A DNA stretch of 64,000 bases from Hydractinia symbiolongicarpus (GCF_029227915.1 NC_079880.1:17628001-17692000); one strand, 5' to 3'; numbered from the stretch's first letter, positions 29,353-42,739 are shown. Numbers and translations are program-made. The notes: a model not told the origin generated them from the letters alone.

Positions 29353-32300
29353 TTACAAATCTTCGTAATCCACGGGTATTTTCTTCTTCAGCGTTCGCCC
29401 GTAACGTGTGACATATTCTTTTACGAATTCCTCTCGTTCGTTTTCGACCTCGTTCTCTGCTCTGTCTTCCTCTTCTTCTTCAACATACGGTATGGTGTTG
29501 TCAGAGGCGTCGTTTTCATTCCCACCTTCGTCTGTGATTGTGTTGTCCGAGGCGTCGCTTTCGTTCCCATCCTCGTCTGTGTTAGGCTCCACGGGCGGGT
29601 CGTGGTTGATGATCCTCTGTGGTGGTTTGTTTGGAGGTTGGTACGCTGTGATGGTGTAGACTTTACGCAAGTGCTTTTCGTTACGACCTATTTTGTTGCC
29701 AGTGCTCAGTCGTAATTCGTACAAACGAGGTGCAACTTCTTTAATCATAACTGCTCATTTCGACCATTCTCTGGTGACTTCATCCTGAACAGCGACGAGT
29801 TGACCTTCTCTAAAATTGGCTTGTCGGCTGTGTCTGATATTTCGGTCATACCACTGTTTCGTGTTGAGTCTTTCCCGTGCTGGAATTGTCTGCTCTCTTC
29901 TGCCTCCTGTTACGTATCTTGGTAGGTTGTCTCGGAGCGTGGTTCCTTTTAGAAGCTGTGCTGGAGATTGTTGTCAGGAGGCCTTGCGAAACATCTTCAT
30001 GCGAACAGATGCACTTTTTCACTAAAGCGGTTCACAGCCTTCACTGTCACTTCGGCTAGTCCGTTGGATTGTGGATATCGAGGACTGCTTGTCTTGTGTG
30101 TAAATGACCAGTCGTGGGCGAAGCGTTTAAATTTGTAGGATGCGTACTGGCTTCCGTTGTCACTGATGACGTACTCTGCGATGCCATGTCGAGAAAATGC
30201 ATCTTTGAGTGACTCGATCACTGTTTTCGAGTCTGGTCGTTTTAGTTGATAGACTTTGGGCCATAAGGAGTAATAATCTACGATGATCAGGTAGTTTCGC
30301 TTTACCAATTGAAAAATGTCTGACCCCACCTGCTGCCACGGTTTTGGTCGGTAGTGGGTGGCTCATCAGTGGTTGTGACGGTTTCGACGGTAGTAACTTG
30401 CTGCATTCTTCACATTTCCTGACCATCTGTTCGATGTGTGAATTTATACCCGGCCAATATACGGCTTGCCGGGCTCTTCTCTTGCACATATCCATCCCTT
30501 GGTGTCCAGCGTGTATTTTGGAGCTCTCATGGACCTGGGTATGACGATACGATCCCCCTTCGCGATGAGTCCATGATACTCTGATAGGTCATATTGGCTC
30601 GCCGAAAAGGGTTGTAGATTGATGGGACAGTCTTGTTGTCTGGCTGGCCATTCCTCTCTTATGATTCTTATTAAATCTGATAGGACTGGATCCTTAGTGG
30701 TTTCTGTGCGAATTCCCTCTAAGCGTTGATCAGTTGCTGGTAAGTTTGTTAACACCAAAGAAACATGTGCGGTGATGTCCTTTCGGCGATTTCATCTTCC
30801 AGTTCCGGATGGCAAGATGGTGCTCGTGATAAAGCATCTGCGTCTGTCATTTTACTGCCACTGACGTGTTCAGCATAAATGTCGTACTTTAGTAAATGCA
30901 TTCGCATACGCTGGATCCGTGGAGACATTTCGGCTAATGGTTTGTAATTCAAGATAGGGACTAACGGCTTATGGCCGGTTTGCACTAAGACCTTCGACAT
31001 TCCATGAATGTATCGAGACATCTTTTCGCAACCCCATGTAACAGCAAGCATTTCGATTTCAATGTTGTGATAGTTTTGTTTCGCTTTAGAGAGGTACCTT
31101 GATGCATAAGCGACTGGTTTCCATTGGTGCTGTTCATCTTGTTGCATCAGGATAACACTGATGCCATTTAGTTTACTTCCGTCTGCTCGTAGTTTGGTTG
31201 GGCGGTGTATATCATAGTGTGCTAACACTGGTTGGGTCAATAATGTGTCCTTAATGCGGCTGAATGCCTGCTCATGAACCGCCGTCCAGGTCCAATTGTT
31301 CTTTGTACTTAACAGGTCCCGTAATGGTTCAGTGGCTTGTGCTAAATTTGGGCTGAATTTAGCCAGTTGCTGCGCCATACCCAGGAATCTTCGAAGTTCG
31401 GTAATATTCGTTGGAGCTGGGTATTTCTGAATTGCCTCTACTTTATCCGGTACTGGCTGTATCCCTTTTGCTGTGATTCGGTGTCCCAAAAATTCTACCT
31501 CTGTTTTCCGGAACTCACATTTGTCAGTGTTGAGCGTAACACCTGCCTCTGTCAGTCTCTTTAGTACGGCTCTCAATTTCGTATCGTGATCCCCTAAATC
31601 TTTACCGAAGACTAGTAGGTCATCAGTGTTTTTCACTATCCCCGGCAACCCTTCAATGATTTACGTTTACTGAAGATCTCTTGCATTGATGTTAGTCCGA
31701 AGGGACCTCTTGTTGGGCAGAATCGTCCGAACGGTGTGATGAATGTTGCCATCAGTTGGCTGGAGTCATCCAATGGCATCTGCCAATATCCTGAATTGGC
31801 GTCAAGTTTTGACATCCCGTGGCATTGACTTCCGAGTTTCGCAAGAGTCTCATCAACGCTCTCCAGTTGGTAGAATTCTCGTTAGGTGAATGCGTTTAAC
31901 TTTGTGAGGCCGATTTCTTGGTTAAAACAATTGGGTGGCACCAGTCTGTTGGTTCTGCAACTTCTCGTATGACTCCCATATCCTTCATTTGCTTGATCTC
32001 TGCTTTTAAGGGTTCCAACAGTGGTAATGGTACATGCCGTGGTGCTGTCAAGTGGTAGGTTACTGCATCTTCGGTTAATTTGATGTTGATTGGGTCTCCG
32101 GTGATACATCCTAATCCGGTAAATAGTGTTGGGAATTCTTGAATAATGTCTTGATTGTCCTCAGATACTTGTGACACTGTGCTATTGACTGGCTTGTTGA
32201 ATGTGCGTATCTCTAAACGTTTTATAGCCGGTTTGCCCAATAAGGGCACTCTCAAGTTTCTGCAAACATACACTACCTCGTTTGACTGTTTATCGCCCCA

Positions 32301-33166
32301 TTTTAGCAACGTTGTTATATATCCAAGGCATTGTAACTTTTCTGCTGATGGACCGGTCAGTGTCTTCCCTGTGCGCCTGATGTCCTTCATGGTTCTTCCG
32401 AATTGTTTTAGCTGTGGTACGCCTACGACTGTGATATCCGCTCCAGTGTCTACTTTGAATTCTATTTTTCCATTTTTGACCGTTATATCTGTACCTTCCG
32501 TCGCTTTTCACTCGCTCTACACAACTCTTCCGCTGTTTTCAAATCTAAATCCTTTTTGCTGAGCAGCTTTTGTCGTAAATTGTCATCCAAAATACCTCCC
32601 ACAATTCTGTCTCGTATTATTCCTTGAACGCAATTGTCACAATAGTTACAGTGTTTGACCAAAACTTTGAGGTCTGTGCAAAAATCATCGAACTTTTCTC
32701 CTTCCTGTTGTTGCCGATGATTGAACGTATGTCTCTGCATGGTTTCATTGATGGCTCCCTTTTCAAACACTTCTAAGGCATCGATAATGCCCTTTGTAGT
32801 GGCCGCTGCTTCCGGCGACAAGGTAAGGGATTCGTAAATGTTACTTGTTTCTGGAGTAAAAGTGAAACGTAGCATCGCACACTGGTATGCAGGAGATTGT
32901 TTTTCAAGTTCAGTCAAAATGGCATAATCCTGCCATTTTTGCTTCCAGCTTTTGAAAGCTGCATAACGATCAACGATGGAGGTGAGAGTACAGTTTTTAA
33001 CGACTCCACCATAACGACCAAGTGAAGTACTAACAATAATTTTAAGAGTATAAGGAGTACTTGGTTTCACCAGGTTGCAGGTAGAAATACAATATCCACA
33101 CAGAAAATTCCACAAAGTTCTGTTTTCTGTACGAGTAAATAAACAAAAATGTCTTCGTGTTGCCAC
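29353..33166 (-). pseudogene. Gypsy-1 gag-pol
   Basis: Gag-like 33166-32483 (a retrotrans_gag-type core with FNHRQQQEGEKFDDFCTDLK). Protease near 32450 (VDTGADITVVG). Reverse transcriptase 32390-31600, with YxDD-region DDLLVFGKDL. RNase H region contains LRADGSKLNGISVIL and YLSKAKQNYHNIEIEMLAV. Integrase zinc part and core around 30500-29997 (QAVYWPGI, CEECSKLLPS, IIVDYYSLWPKV, ISDNGSQYAS, SNGLAEVTVK). C-terminal tail 29748-29353 is acidic. Frameshifts near 32500, 31890, 31650, 30750, 30440 and 30000 make it non-functional. The second RT Asp context (NTDDLLV) departs from YxDD. Confidence 0.9.
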
Positions 33167-33298
33167 TGAAGTAGACGAATAATCAATGTGTACGAATTAA
33201 TTAATCATATGAGTATTAAGTCACCAAGTTCATTAATTTCCATCAGTTTTCCAACAATTTTCATTTTTCCCTCGTGGTGCTTTCTACTCGCAGCGCCA

Positions 33299-33392
33299 TG
33301 TTATAATCGAATCTTTTTAAATCCCTATTGCCGGAACCGACAAATATAGACATAAGACTATTCATAATGGCGGACACGCACAGTCCCTAACA
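33299..33392 (-). repeat. Gypsy-1 5' LTR
   Basis: 94 bp, followed on the right by the GGGCT duplication, after which the element X frame continues. Confidence 0.95.
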
Positions 33393-33397
33393 GGGCT

Positions 33398-34120
33398 GGC
33401 TATTTTGACAAGAGTGAAGCGGCTGATAAATATAGTGACTTTTTTGTTCACAAAGAAGAGTCACTTCTTGAGGGGACAATCCTTTCTGTCCACAAAACGT
33501 CAGTTAGAGTGAAATTCCTAATTGATGAATCAGTATCAACCATCAAGTTTGAACACATTGTGGCAATAACAGATCAAGAATTTGAAAAAGGTCGAAAAAG
33601 AAAAAGAAACGAGGAAGACTGGGAGAAGAACAGGAAAAAGCAGAAGAGAAACTTTGGCCAATCTTACAGCCCATACATATCCTACACGAATAGGAAATCA
33701 AATACACAAGCACGGTCTATTGGTGAGCCCTGTCATAACTGTAGGCTGAATTGTAGTAACAAAATATCAGTGGATCAGAGGAAAAACTTCTTTTGTTCCT
33801 ATTGTAATCTGGGTAACCTTGATAAACAGAGGCAATTCCTTTTGAATTCCATTGTTATTGAGGCTCCATCTCGACACAGACCAAGGAAAGAAGTAGGTGA
33901 AAATAGAATCAATTCCATAAAGTACTTTTTGAACGTGCAACAAGTATGTCAGCCAATGTTTTTGGAAACATTTGGTGCATCTCGCAAAACTGTACGTACT
34001 GCTATTTTTTTAAAAAAAGATGGTAATCTTGTCTCAGAAGACAGAAGGGAAAAGGGCAATCTCGTGTGAAATATAATGATGATTCCCTTGATGCTGTAAA
34101 GCGACACATAATAATAAGTC
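33398..34120 (+). pseudogene. Element X transposase, fragment 2
   Basis: Continues fragment 1 in frame: GYFDKSEADKYSDFFVHKE, then FEKGRKRKRNEEDWEKNRKK (a basic, nuclear-localisation-like stretch) and a Cys cluster CHNCRLNCSNK with FFCSYCNLGNLDKQRQF. YFLNVQQVCQPMFLETFGAS and KTVRTAIFLKK follow, a pattern recognised in a family of insect and cnidarian transposon proteins. A frameshift near 34060 precedes VKYNDDSLDAVKRHI. Here the 20.9-kb block begins; the next transposase part is at 54999. Confidence 0.7.
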
Positions 34121-34285
34121 TTGGTAGCTATAAAGTTTTGTTTTATCTTCGTTTTTTAAAAATACAGTTGTCTACTCGTTAAAATCTCACATCTGCTCTC
34201 TCGCTGGACACACATACTCACCTATTTTACAAAAACAAAAACAAATATGGTAGACCAAGCTACCACAAAGGCGCACATCGACAAC
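34121..34285. repeat. 165-bp direct repeat, left copy
   Basis: Matches 54834-54998 base for base in length with about six substitutions (roughly 96 percent by eye). Begins TTGGTAGCTATAAAG and ends GCGCACATCGACAAC. Outside flanks on both copies are element X coding sequence. It could be an LTR pair (TG...CA ends are present on either strand), but no target duplication is visible. Confidence 0.85.
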
Positions 34286-34609
34286 CCAGTTCAGACCACC
34301 GACTTATAACATTATCTTGTAGCCAACATAACCAAATGTCAACAATCAATAAATCAATGTATAATAATGTAACAATTCTTCTTTAATGCAAACAACGAGA
34401 ATGTTTTATTAATATGTACAGTTTTCGATGTTTTTTTTTTTTCGTTTTTATTTTGTGTATGTGAAACAAACAGTCTTTTAAACAAACAATCAGTTAAGGA
34501 GTAAGTATAACGCCTAATAGTTTAGTCAATATGTAATTTTTTTCGCACGTCGCATGCTGTACTACATGATGTTTTAATCTCGAGCGCTCCCCCCTTTGCG
34601 CATCGCAAT
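34286..34609. other. non-coding DNA between repeat and Gypsy-2
   Basis: AT-rich, no gene. GCGCTCCCCCCTTTGCGC at 34580-34597 is a purine tract on the minus strand (AAAGGGGGG) and could be the Gypsy-2 polypurine tract. Confidence 0.4.
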
Positions 34610-37600
34610 CCCCTTTGGACTCACACCCAAACTGCCGGTCCAACTTGATAAACATTTCCAATTGATTGAGTGAAAGGTCTGGCCTGAGGATTCAGAACGT
34701 ATTTTGTAGTTTGACGTTGTACTCCAATCTGCTTAACAGCTGGATCACCCATTGTGTTGTAGGTGAACTTTGGTGGGGGTCTGATTTCTCGCTGACTTCT
34801 TCGAAGATGTTGACGCATCCTCTTCCATCGAAGATGTTGACGCATCCTCTTCCCCTGCTGAAGTTTCTGCAATGTCCAACTGTACTTTCTGATCTTTGTC
34901 ACATTCCTCGATCTTGTTTGGAGGTTTTTGAACTGTGAAATCAACACGTTCAGTCCGTATATAATTGGAAAGCTGTTGGAAATCTGCAGGGCCGAGTGCC
35001 TCATCATCCGAGTTGTTTGGGGTTTCGTTAATCTCATTGGTCGTATGTCGATACAGAACTGTTTAACTTCATTCCTCGACGTTTACTTCGAGTCGTAACT
35101 GCAGACGGCTTTGCAGCAGAGAGCTCAGGTTTCAATGTGTTCTCTTTGACCCTAGCTACTGTGTGTGTCTTCCTGTAGTATCAGATTCTGGCATGGCATA
35201 AGAAGGTTGCGATGTACCGTTCTCTGTCGGCTTGATGGGTCGTCTTCTTTTTGGACAGTGTATACTACTCCCTCTTGCTTAATATCTTTGACTGTGTAAA
35301 CCTTTTGTTCCCAATATGCTCTTATTTTTCCAGGTCCACCACGTTCCACTACGTTCTTGATCAAAACTCTATCTCCAATTTCAAGTTGTCCAGATTGATG
35401 CTGTCGACCCTGTCTGTTTCTCGCAGCAGCTTTTCTTTTCTCGGTGCTTGCTCTGGCAATCTTATAGGCCTCGTTCATTTGACGCTGCCAGTTCTCAGCA
35501 AACTTGCTATGTGCTACTGGATCTCTTTTAATATCATCATCCATCAAAAAGTCCAATGGTAACCTAGGATGACGACCAAACATTAAGAAATGTGGTGCAT
35601 AACCCGTTGTGTCATGGCGGGTGCAGTTATATGCATAAATAATCTGTTTAGGCTTGTGAGCCACTTCGATTTCTCAACTTCACCAAGTGTTTTCAGCATC
35701 TGTAACAGCGTCCTGTTCATCCTCTCCACAAGACCGTTAGTTTGTGGGTGGTAAGGAGTGGTTCGACTTTTTTTGTACACCAGATAGGCGATGTAGTTCA
35801 GTGAACAACTGATTTTCGAATTCTTGTCCTTGGTCATGCAGGAGTTTTGATGGTAATCCAAATCGTAGAATCTATTCTCCATATAAGTGCTTTGCTGCTG
35901 CTGCAGCACTCTTATTACGTGTTGGATATGCTTGGGCATATCGCGTAAAGTGATCTATGATGACCAGGATGTATTCGTATCCACCGTTACCGGTTTCCAA
36001 ATGGAGATAATCTATCGCAATCAGTTCCATAGGTGATGATTAGATAATACTTTGTAGTGGCGCAGGCGGTTCCCTCATTGGTTTCTTTTGGGAAATACAC
36101 GGAGACTTGTGTCTGGTAAATTCGCAGATATCTTTATGCATTCCAGACCAGTAAACTCTTTGTCTTGCTAACTCGAACACTCGATCAGCACTAAGGTGGC
36201 CCATGTCGACATGTAGGTGTTGGTACACAAGAGGCTTTAAAATCTTCGGAAGAACTATCTGGGTAATGTCGCCAGTTTTCTGCCTTAGTCGACCTTTGTC
36301 GTCAAGAAAATATTTCCGACGGTTCCGCAACATGATACGAACAGCGGGTGATAACTTATCCTTAGGCACATCAGAGCTATTTTTCAGTACATTTATCATC
36401 ACCGAGATATCAGGGTCTTTTTGTTGAAGCTCGACCATTTTAGCAGATGGGATCTTATCTTCTTCGCCATACATCAACGGCTCATAGGAAACTAGGTTAA
36501 CAGCACCTAATCCTACCCTCCATGCTTCGTTGTTACTGCTTTGCAACCTTACTCCGGCCATTATTGCTCTGAAGGCATCTTGTGAAAGTTGTTCCGTACA
36601 ATCAGCAACGTATCTCTCAATATCCAAGGGCCACCGCGAAAGGCAATCAGCATCGCGATTAATAATACCAGGTCTATACCGCACACTAAAGTTGAACTCT
36701 GAAAGTTCGGATACCCATCTTTGTCCAATAGTGTTCAACTTGCTTGATTCCAGTACGTACAGCAGTGGATTATTATCAGTAAACACTGTGAAATGATCTG
36801 CATAGGCTAAATACTCGCGGAGTTTCCCCGTGACTGCCCACTTCAGGCCCAAAAATTCTAGCTTACTACTGTGATACTTGGTTTCAGCCGGTAATAGGGT
36901 TCTGCTGCCGTAACCTATTACGCACGTCTTGCCATGTTGTTTCTGATAGAGAATGCAATCAAGTCCCAGTCCACTAGCATCTACGTGTAAGAAATCATCA
37001 TAATTAGGATATGCCAAAATTGGTGGTTGTGTCGCAATGTCAATCAAGGCATTCAAGGCAGCCTGGTGAATATCAGTCCAAACTATTGGTGTCTTTGATG
37101 GTGCTTGACCAGGATTTTTGTTAGTAGTATTGCGAATGGTATTCTTTTTCTCCGAAGGGATTGCAATCAAATCAGAGAGCGGTTTGGCTATTTTAGCAAA
37201 GTCTTGCACATGCCGACGATGGTAGCCCAGCAGACCAAGTACTTGTCGCACTTCGCCAATTGTTTGTGGTCTTCTACTTTTCAATGCGGTAACTGCCTCC
37301 ATTGACGAATCGTCCATTCGGTAACCATCTTTGCTCACAATTCTTCCTAAGTATTTCACTTTATTCTTGAACATGTCACATTTCCTCGGGTTTTCCTCAA
37401 TTTGATACCTTTTGCTAACAGTTGTTGTAACACTTTTCTAATGTGCTCAATGTGCTGGTCAAAACCTCCAGAGTAAACGATAACATCATCTAGATAAGGA
37501 AGGGCATATTCATCGCGAATGTCCTCAAACGTCTGTTCCAAAGGGTATCCTGACCCCCTCAAACAATCCCCATGGCGTCACAAACGCTGTTTTCTCCTTG

Positions 37601-39875
37601 CTCCTTGCTTTCTTTTGTCAGGTATCCTTGGTAGTAGGCACGTGTCTGGTCAAGTACTGAGAACCATTGGCTTCCACCAAGGTTATCCAAGGATGTTTGG
37701 ATTCGTGGTAAAGGGTGTTTGTCTGCAATTGTTTTCTTACTCAGTACCGTGAAGTCGCAACATAATCGTATGGTTCCATCTTTTTTTCTTACTTTCACTA
37801 CAGGTGATGACCAGGCAGATTTTGATTTTTCAATCCATCCACGACTCAGTAAATCTTGTAAATGTTGTTTCACATCGTTGTACAAGGGACGTGGTACTGA
37901 ATTGTAGTTTCTCTGCACCAGAACTTCATCTGTTGTTCGGATGTCTATCTTAAGGTCTGTAGCACTTGCTATATCGTTTTCATCTTTTGCAAATGCATGT
38001 CTTTGTTCCCACAGCATATTCTCCGCTATTTTGCGTTGGCTGCCTGACAAGGACTCCAGATCAATTCTTTTTAACTGTTGATGATATTTTCGGTCGTCTT
38101 CCTGAATACTGGAATCGATTTCAACTGATTCGACCCTGGTGGTTAAGGCTGGATCACTCTCTAAATTCCTAATATGGCTATCTTTTGTATCTAAATCCTG
38201 CTCTTCTTTTGCGAACTCTTTGAACTTCATTGGTGCTGGAATCATTGATGTAACTGGTTGTTGTACATCAGTGTTTGATACGTTAGTGATAGTGATGGAG
38301 GTTCTGACCCTTGTTCCTTTCTTGAGTGATAAGATCTGCTCTTTCAACAGTAAAACACCTTCGAAGGGATGATTAGTTATTGGTTCAAACACTACCGGAG
38401 TTGTCTTTTCCATGACCACTGTTTCCAGTTTGCACGGTATGGTCATGGTTTCGCCCGGTTTGATCAGTGCACCAGTCTTCATCGATTTCACAGTACTGAT
38501 CGGAGGATCTTCTCCTTGGTTAGAATGTATGAACTCAGTGCGTCAAGTTGTGTTTTTTTCAGGTCTGGAAATGTTTCGCTTGGCAAAGTGAAATCTACTG
38601 CTTGGTTCTCCTGATTCAATACTGCCGCAATCACGCTATATCCCACAATTGGTTGAACAATATCTTCATTTGTTACAGCAGCACAGAACTATTCTTTATC
38701 TAAAAATCTAATAGCACATAACCCAGGTATGGGATTTTCGTACCATTAGCCGTCTCCACTGTCAATTCTTCACCCAATAATTCAGATATACTTCCAAGAT
38801 GACTTGTCTGTCCAACCACTGCTTACTAAGCAGACTAACCATAGTTCCAGTATCCCAAAGGGAGTCACATTCTGTTGACTGAATCCAATATTTCATGGTG
38901 TAACGCCTACCCACTAGAGAGACTAACTCTTTTTTTCACTGGTAAATACGCATCTCTCTTCAATTTCTCTCTGTTGTTCATTTTCCAACAGTTTTATGGC
39001 TGCGCAAAGAACTTTATGATTTTTCCAATCATTTTCTTGGCATCTTTTACTGCACTATTTCACCGCATGGCAACCGGAACACAACTTTGCTTCAGATGGA
39101 CAATTGTTATTTACACAGTAGTTGCAAAAAATGGGAGACGAGTTCGTTTTTCTGGAGACTAGAGGTCGCCTCAATTCTCTAGTCTCTTCTCGTTTGACGA
39201 CTTCTTCATCTGACAGTGTCTTGATTGGTGATTCTCACCACCACATTTCCAACAGTGGGTACATTGCTCACTTCTCCCTTTCTTTTCACAACTGTCGCAG
39301 CCTTTTCCAACTTTGGGTACCACCAAAAGTGTTTCCACGATTTTGTCTCTCTTGGGGTTTATCCGTTCGGATTTTTGTGATGTCATATTTCATTCTCTGC
39401 ATTTCCACCGTCATGAACCGGATTTGAACCCTTTCTTCTTTGCTTCTCCTACTTCCTTACATAGGCTAATATAATTGATTTTCTTATTGTCATCTGTTAT
39501 TCCAGAGATACGACATTCTTTCCTGAAGGTGCTTGTTCCTGCTGATTGTAGTCCTAGCAACTTGACCAGGTCTGCCGTAGCTCCCTCCTCTTGCCTGGTC
39601 TTTTCAGGACTACCATCTTCCTCGTTGTCAAGTTCTTTCGAATCAGGAGTAACATCCCCTGCCACTAAAGCAGTGTCTAGTTTGAGGAGCTTCTTTAACC
39701 TTGGTTGTAAGTCAGCAGGAAGCAATGGTAGCAATCCCTGGAAAAGATTAACCTTTTGATCTACATCAGTAGTGTCATCCAAAAGTTGTTGCATATCTCT
39801 AAGAAGGGCACGTTTATCCCTTCCATCTACTGGGTCTACTTTCCATTCCGTGGCGATCACTTTCTTGGAGCTCAT
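34610..39875 (-). pseudogene. Gypsy-2: gag-pol of a Ty3/gypsy-type element, degenerate
   Basis: Gag from ATG 39875. CCHC knuckle CWKCGGENHQSRHC at about 39260, then a MYND-like zinc finger at 39130-38990 (FCNYCVNNNCPSEAKLCSGC, later CSKRCQENDWKNHKVLC, one TAG inside). Protease SLWDTGTMVSLLS near 38855. Reverse transcriptase 38491-37356 with WSSPVVKVRKKDGTIRLC and YLDDVIVYSGG. RNase H-like VFTDNNPLLYVL region (36780). Integrase HMGHLSADRVFELARQRVYW and, below 36030, a core with [15 protein letters not shown]. The C-terminal end is at 35152, or 34621 if the last frame belongs. Many stops and frameshifts. No LTR was identified with confidence. Confidence 0.85.
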
Positions 39876-40340
39876 CTATGGAAGAAATCATTATAACCAC
39901 GTCCTAGGTCCTAAATTCAGGCTTGTCAGTAGTAATCCTGTCAGCGAGATGTACCCCTCGATCAATCACAGCCAAAAATTAGCTTGCGCATAAGTCCAAA
40001 CTAGAACGGCAACAGCAATTCAGACAAGAAACAGCGAGTCGGGTGTCAGGTGCAAGACCGCGGGAGAAAGCAAAAGCGCGTAGGAGAAAACGAATGCCGT
40101 TCGTGTGACCAAGGACGAATGGCCTCGTGGTAGTCGCTTCCCAAAAATGCGTAGCTAGGCCCCAAGCCAAACAACAAACTCAAAGTACGTTTTCAGTCAG
40201 AAGTACGGAAATAAATACACCTACTTCCTTTCAGTAGCATCAAATGTTTGTATTACTTCACTAAAACATTGATAGTTACTATCAAGTAGAGTTGAGCTTG
40301 ATAACGGACGAATAATTCTCAATATTTAAGTTCAGTGTTT
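39876..40340. other. non-coding DNA between Gypsy-2 and copia
   Basis: No gene seen. It probably contains the Gypsy-2 leader and the copia 3' end or LTR; neither could be delimited. Confidence 0.35.
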
Positions 40341-40363
40341 TGTCTTTTGTTATGTAAACAAAA

Positions 40364-42657
40364 TCAATCAAAGGTGTCTACAGCTATCTGATTCTGTTGA
40401 AAACATTCTCTGATATAATGGTATCGGATATCGATATGTTTGGCCTTCATGTGCTTTACGGGGTTTTTCAATAACGCTAAGGCACCTTGGTTGTCATTTT
40501 TAATCACAGGCGGCTTGAGGTCAAAATTTGTTAAATCTATGATAAGTCGTGTTATGTAGGCGGTCTCCTGAGCTGTTACTGAGAGGGCCATAAATTCAGC
40601 TTCGCATGTTGAAAGTGCCACAGACGCCTGTTTTTTTCGACCTCCAACTGATAGGTGGCCCACTCGGATTGATGCTGATACAATAACCGGTAATACTTCT
40701 TTTGTTATCCAAAGAAAAATCCCAATCAGCATCACAAAATGCATAGAAACGAAATTCTTCATGGTTTAGTTTACGAAAAGTGAATGTATAACTCACAGTA
40801 TTCTTTATATATCGAAATACATGTTTTAACATAATCCAGTCTGAATTTTCAGGCTTTGACAAGTGTTGAGACAGCTTAGTTACAACATAACTCAAGGTCG
40901 AGAGCAAGTCATGGCATATACAATGCTTCCCACCATTTGACGATATAGTTTGGTTTCTTTATCGGTCTTCTCAGTATCACTGGTCTCATCTAATATATAT
41001 GCGGCAGGGTTTTGTTCGCATGGGGTATTCCTCGGTTTACAATCATTGAGACTGAATCGGATAAGGACATCTTTAAGGTAACGGGACTGGAACATGGTGA
41101 CGTAGTCAATCCCCCTCTCAAAATCAATTCCAAGAAACGATGAGAGTGTTCCAAGATCTTTCATATTAAATCGATTCTTCAACTGGATCTTGACAGTGTT
41201 GAGCAGTTCGTCCTTACTTGATGTAATAATAATGTCATCCACCCAAACAAGTAACACAATGGTACTTCTTCGTCAAAATTAAAGGTTTTCACTTTGCCGT
41301 AGGGCGCTATGTCTGCTGAAAATTTTCTATTGCACGGGACGCATCAGATTTCTGTTTTAAAAAATAAGTAAACATACATCCTGTGAAAACAAGAGCATAT
41401 CTGAAGCCATTCAGTGACGCTGGTTCTATTGGTCCGGCTAGGTCGGTGTGTACAAGTTCGAAAGGAGTCGTGGCACGGATGTCTGGCTGAAGATTAAAAG
41501 TGTTGGTCTGCTTTGCTATTGTACATACCTCACAGTCAAATTTTTCTCGTTCACTGATGTGCATTCCTTGAACTACAGATTCTAATTTATCACATCATCA
41601 ATATTACAGTGTCCTAATATTCTGTGCCATGTTCTCAAATCCTCTATGCGTTTTTGGCTCACATTATTCTTGTACAGATAGTATAGTCGTTGGCGTTGTT
41701 CGATTGGAAAGATTGTTCCATCTGGGGCAATGAGATTAGCATGATCATTGGAGAAGTTGACAACAACACCTTTACGGGTTGCGGCTTGAACAGAAAAAAT
41801 ATTTTGAGGGTAAGTTGGTACATACAGTGCGTTTTCAAGGTTAACTTTTACTAGTTCTCCACTTTATGTACGTAAGTATGTGACATACGTTCCTCTTTTC
41901 AATGCAACATTGTTTCATTTGCTCCCATCTGCCAATTCTATATAATGTTCAGCTGGTTTGAAGTTGTTATCAATTTCAATCATATTCTCTTTAGAATTTA
42001 CTATATGGGTTGTTGCTCCACAGTCCACGAGTAGTGTCTCACTACCATTAATTTTCATACTGAAGTCATCATTAATCTTAAATGCAAAAAAATGACTCTG
42101 ATTATTATCACTCATCGACTTGGCCTGGTCACGGTTTTGTTTTCGGCAGTTACGGTTCGAGTGCGATGAGGATCTACAAACGGTACATCATTGTCGCCGA
42201 CATTCACTCGCTTTATGTCCAGCAACTCCACAACTGTAACAAATGAGTTGTTTAGATAAATATCATTTCGTGCTTTTATAATAGCTTCATTTTTATTAGC
42301 TTCTGGTTTTGTAGATCGGGCAGTTTCAGTTTCATCAAAATTTCTCAGAGCTTGCTTGAATTTGTAAAATGTGTCTACAGTTTCGGATTGTGTTATAATA
42401 GCAACAAAGGCTTTGTACTGATCGGGGAGTTCCTTGAGTACCATTGCAATTAACAAAGCATCACTGACATTCTCACCAGCTGTTTTCAATGTGGCTGCAG
42501 TTTTTTCTGCCCTCATCATATAATCAGTTACTGATTCATTGTCACTTTTCAACAATGTTGTAAGTTGGTTGAATAGGGTAATTATTCTCGGTTTGCTACT
42601 TCCTGAATAAAATTCCATCATCTTTTGCTTCACGAATGAATTCCCGTGTGACGTCAT
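40364..42657 (-). pseudogene. Ty1/copia gag-pol relic with an internal deletion
   Basis: Gag 42657-42112 (FNQLTTLLKSDNESVTDYMM, LPDQYKAFVAII). Protease LLVDCGATTHIVNS (about 42030). GAG-pre-integrase and start of the integrase at 41564-41307 (CEVCTIAKQTNTF, FELVHTDLAGPIEP). Reverse transcriptase 41257-40892 starts at LLVWVDDIIIT (motif C) and contains FNMKDLGTLSSFLGI. RNase H 40762-40364 contains STCEAEFMALSVTAQETAY and DNQGALAL. Most of the integrase and the first half of reverse transcriptase are missing between 41307 and 41257, so a deletion of about 1.5-2 kb is inferred. Order protease-integrase-RT identifies copia. Confidence 0.85.
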
Positions 42658-42739
42658 TTGTTTACATTTTTGAGGACGCGCAAGGAACTGGCAGAAATTA
42701 TAACAAAATTAAGTTGAGCACGTTTAATGCGACATAGCC

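Larger units (their letters stand above)
29116..33392 (-). mobile_element. Gypsy-1: Ty3/gypsy LTR retrotransposon with very short LTRs
   Basis: The LTRs are 94 bp (29116-29209 and 33299-33392), TG...CA, differing at only about two sites. The target duplication is GGGCT (29111-29115 and 33393-33397). On the coding (minus) strand the sequence just inside the 5' LTR is TGGCGCTGCGAG, a primer-binding site type starting TGG, and AAAGGGGAAA lies directly before the 3' LTR as polypurine tract. The gag-pol order fits Ty3/gypsy. It sits inside the element X transposase gene. Confidence 0.95.

Noticed and set aside
29408-29659. Ser-rich 83-codon frame on the plus strand
   Set aside because: Antisense to the acidic C-terminal tail of Gypsy-1 pol.
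36203-39162. Several plus-strand frames of 60-95 codons
   Set aside because: They are antisense to Gypsy-2 gag-pol and show no domain or start context.
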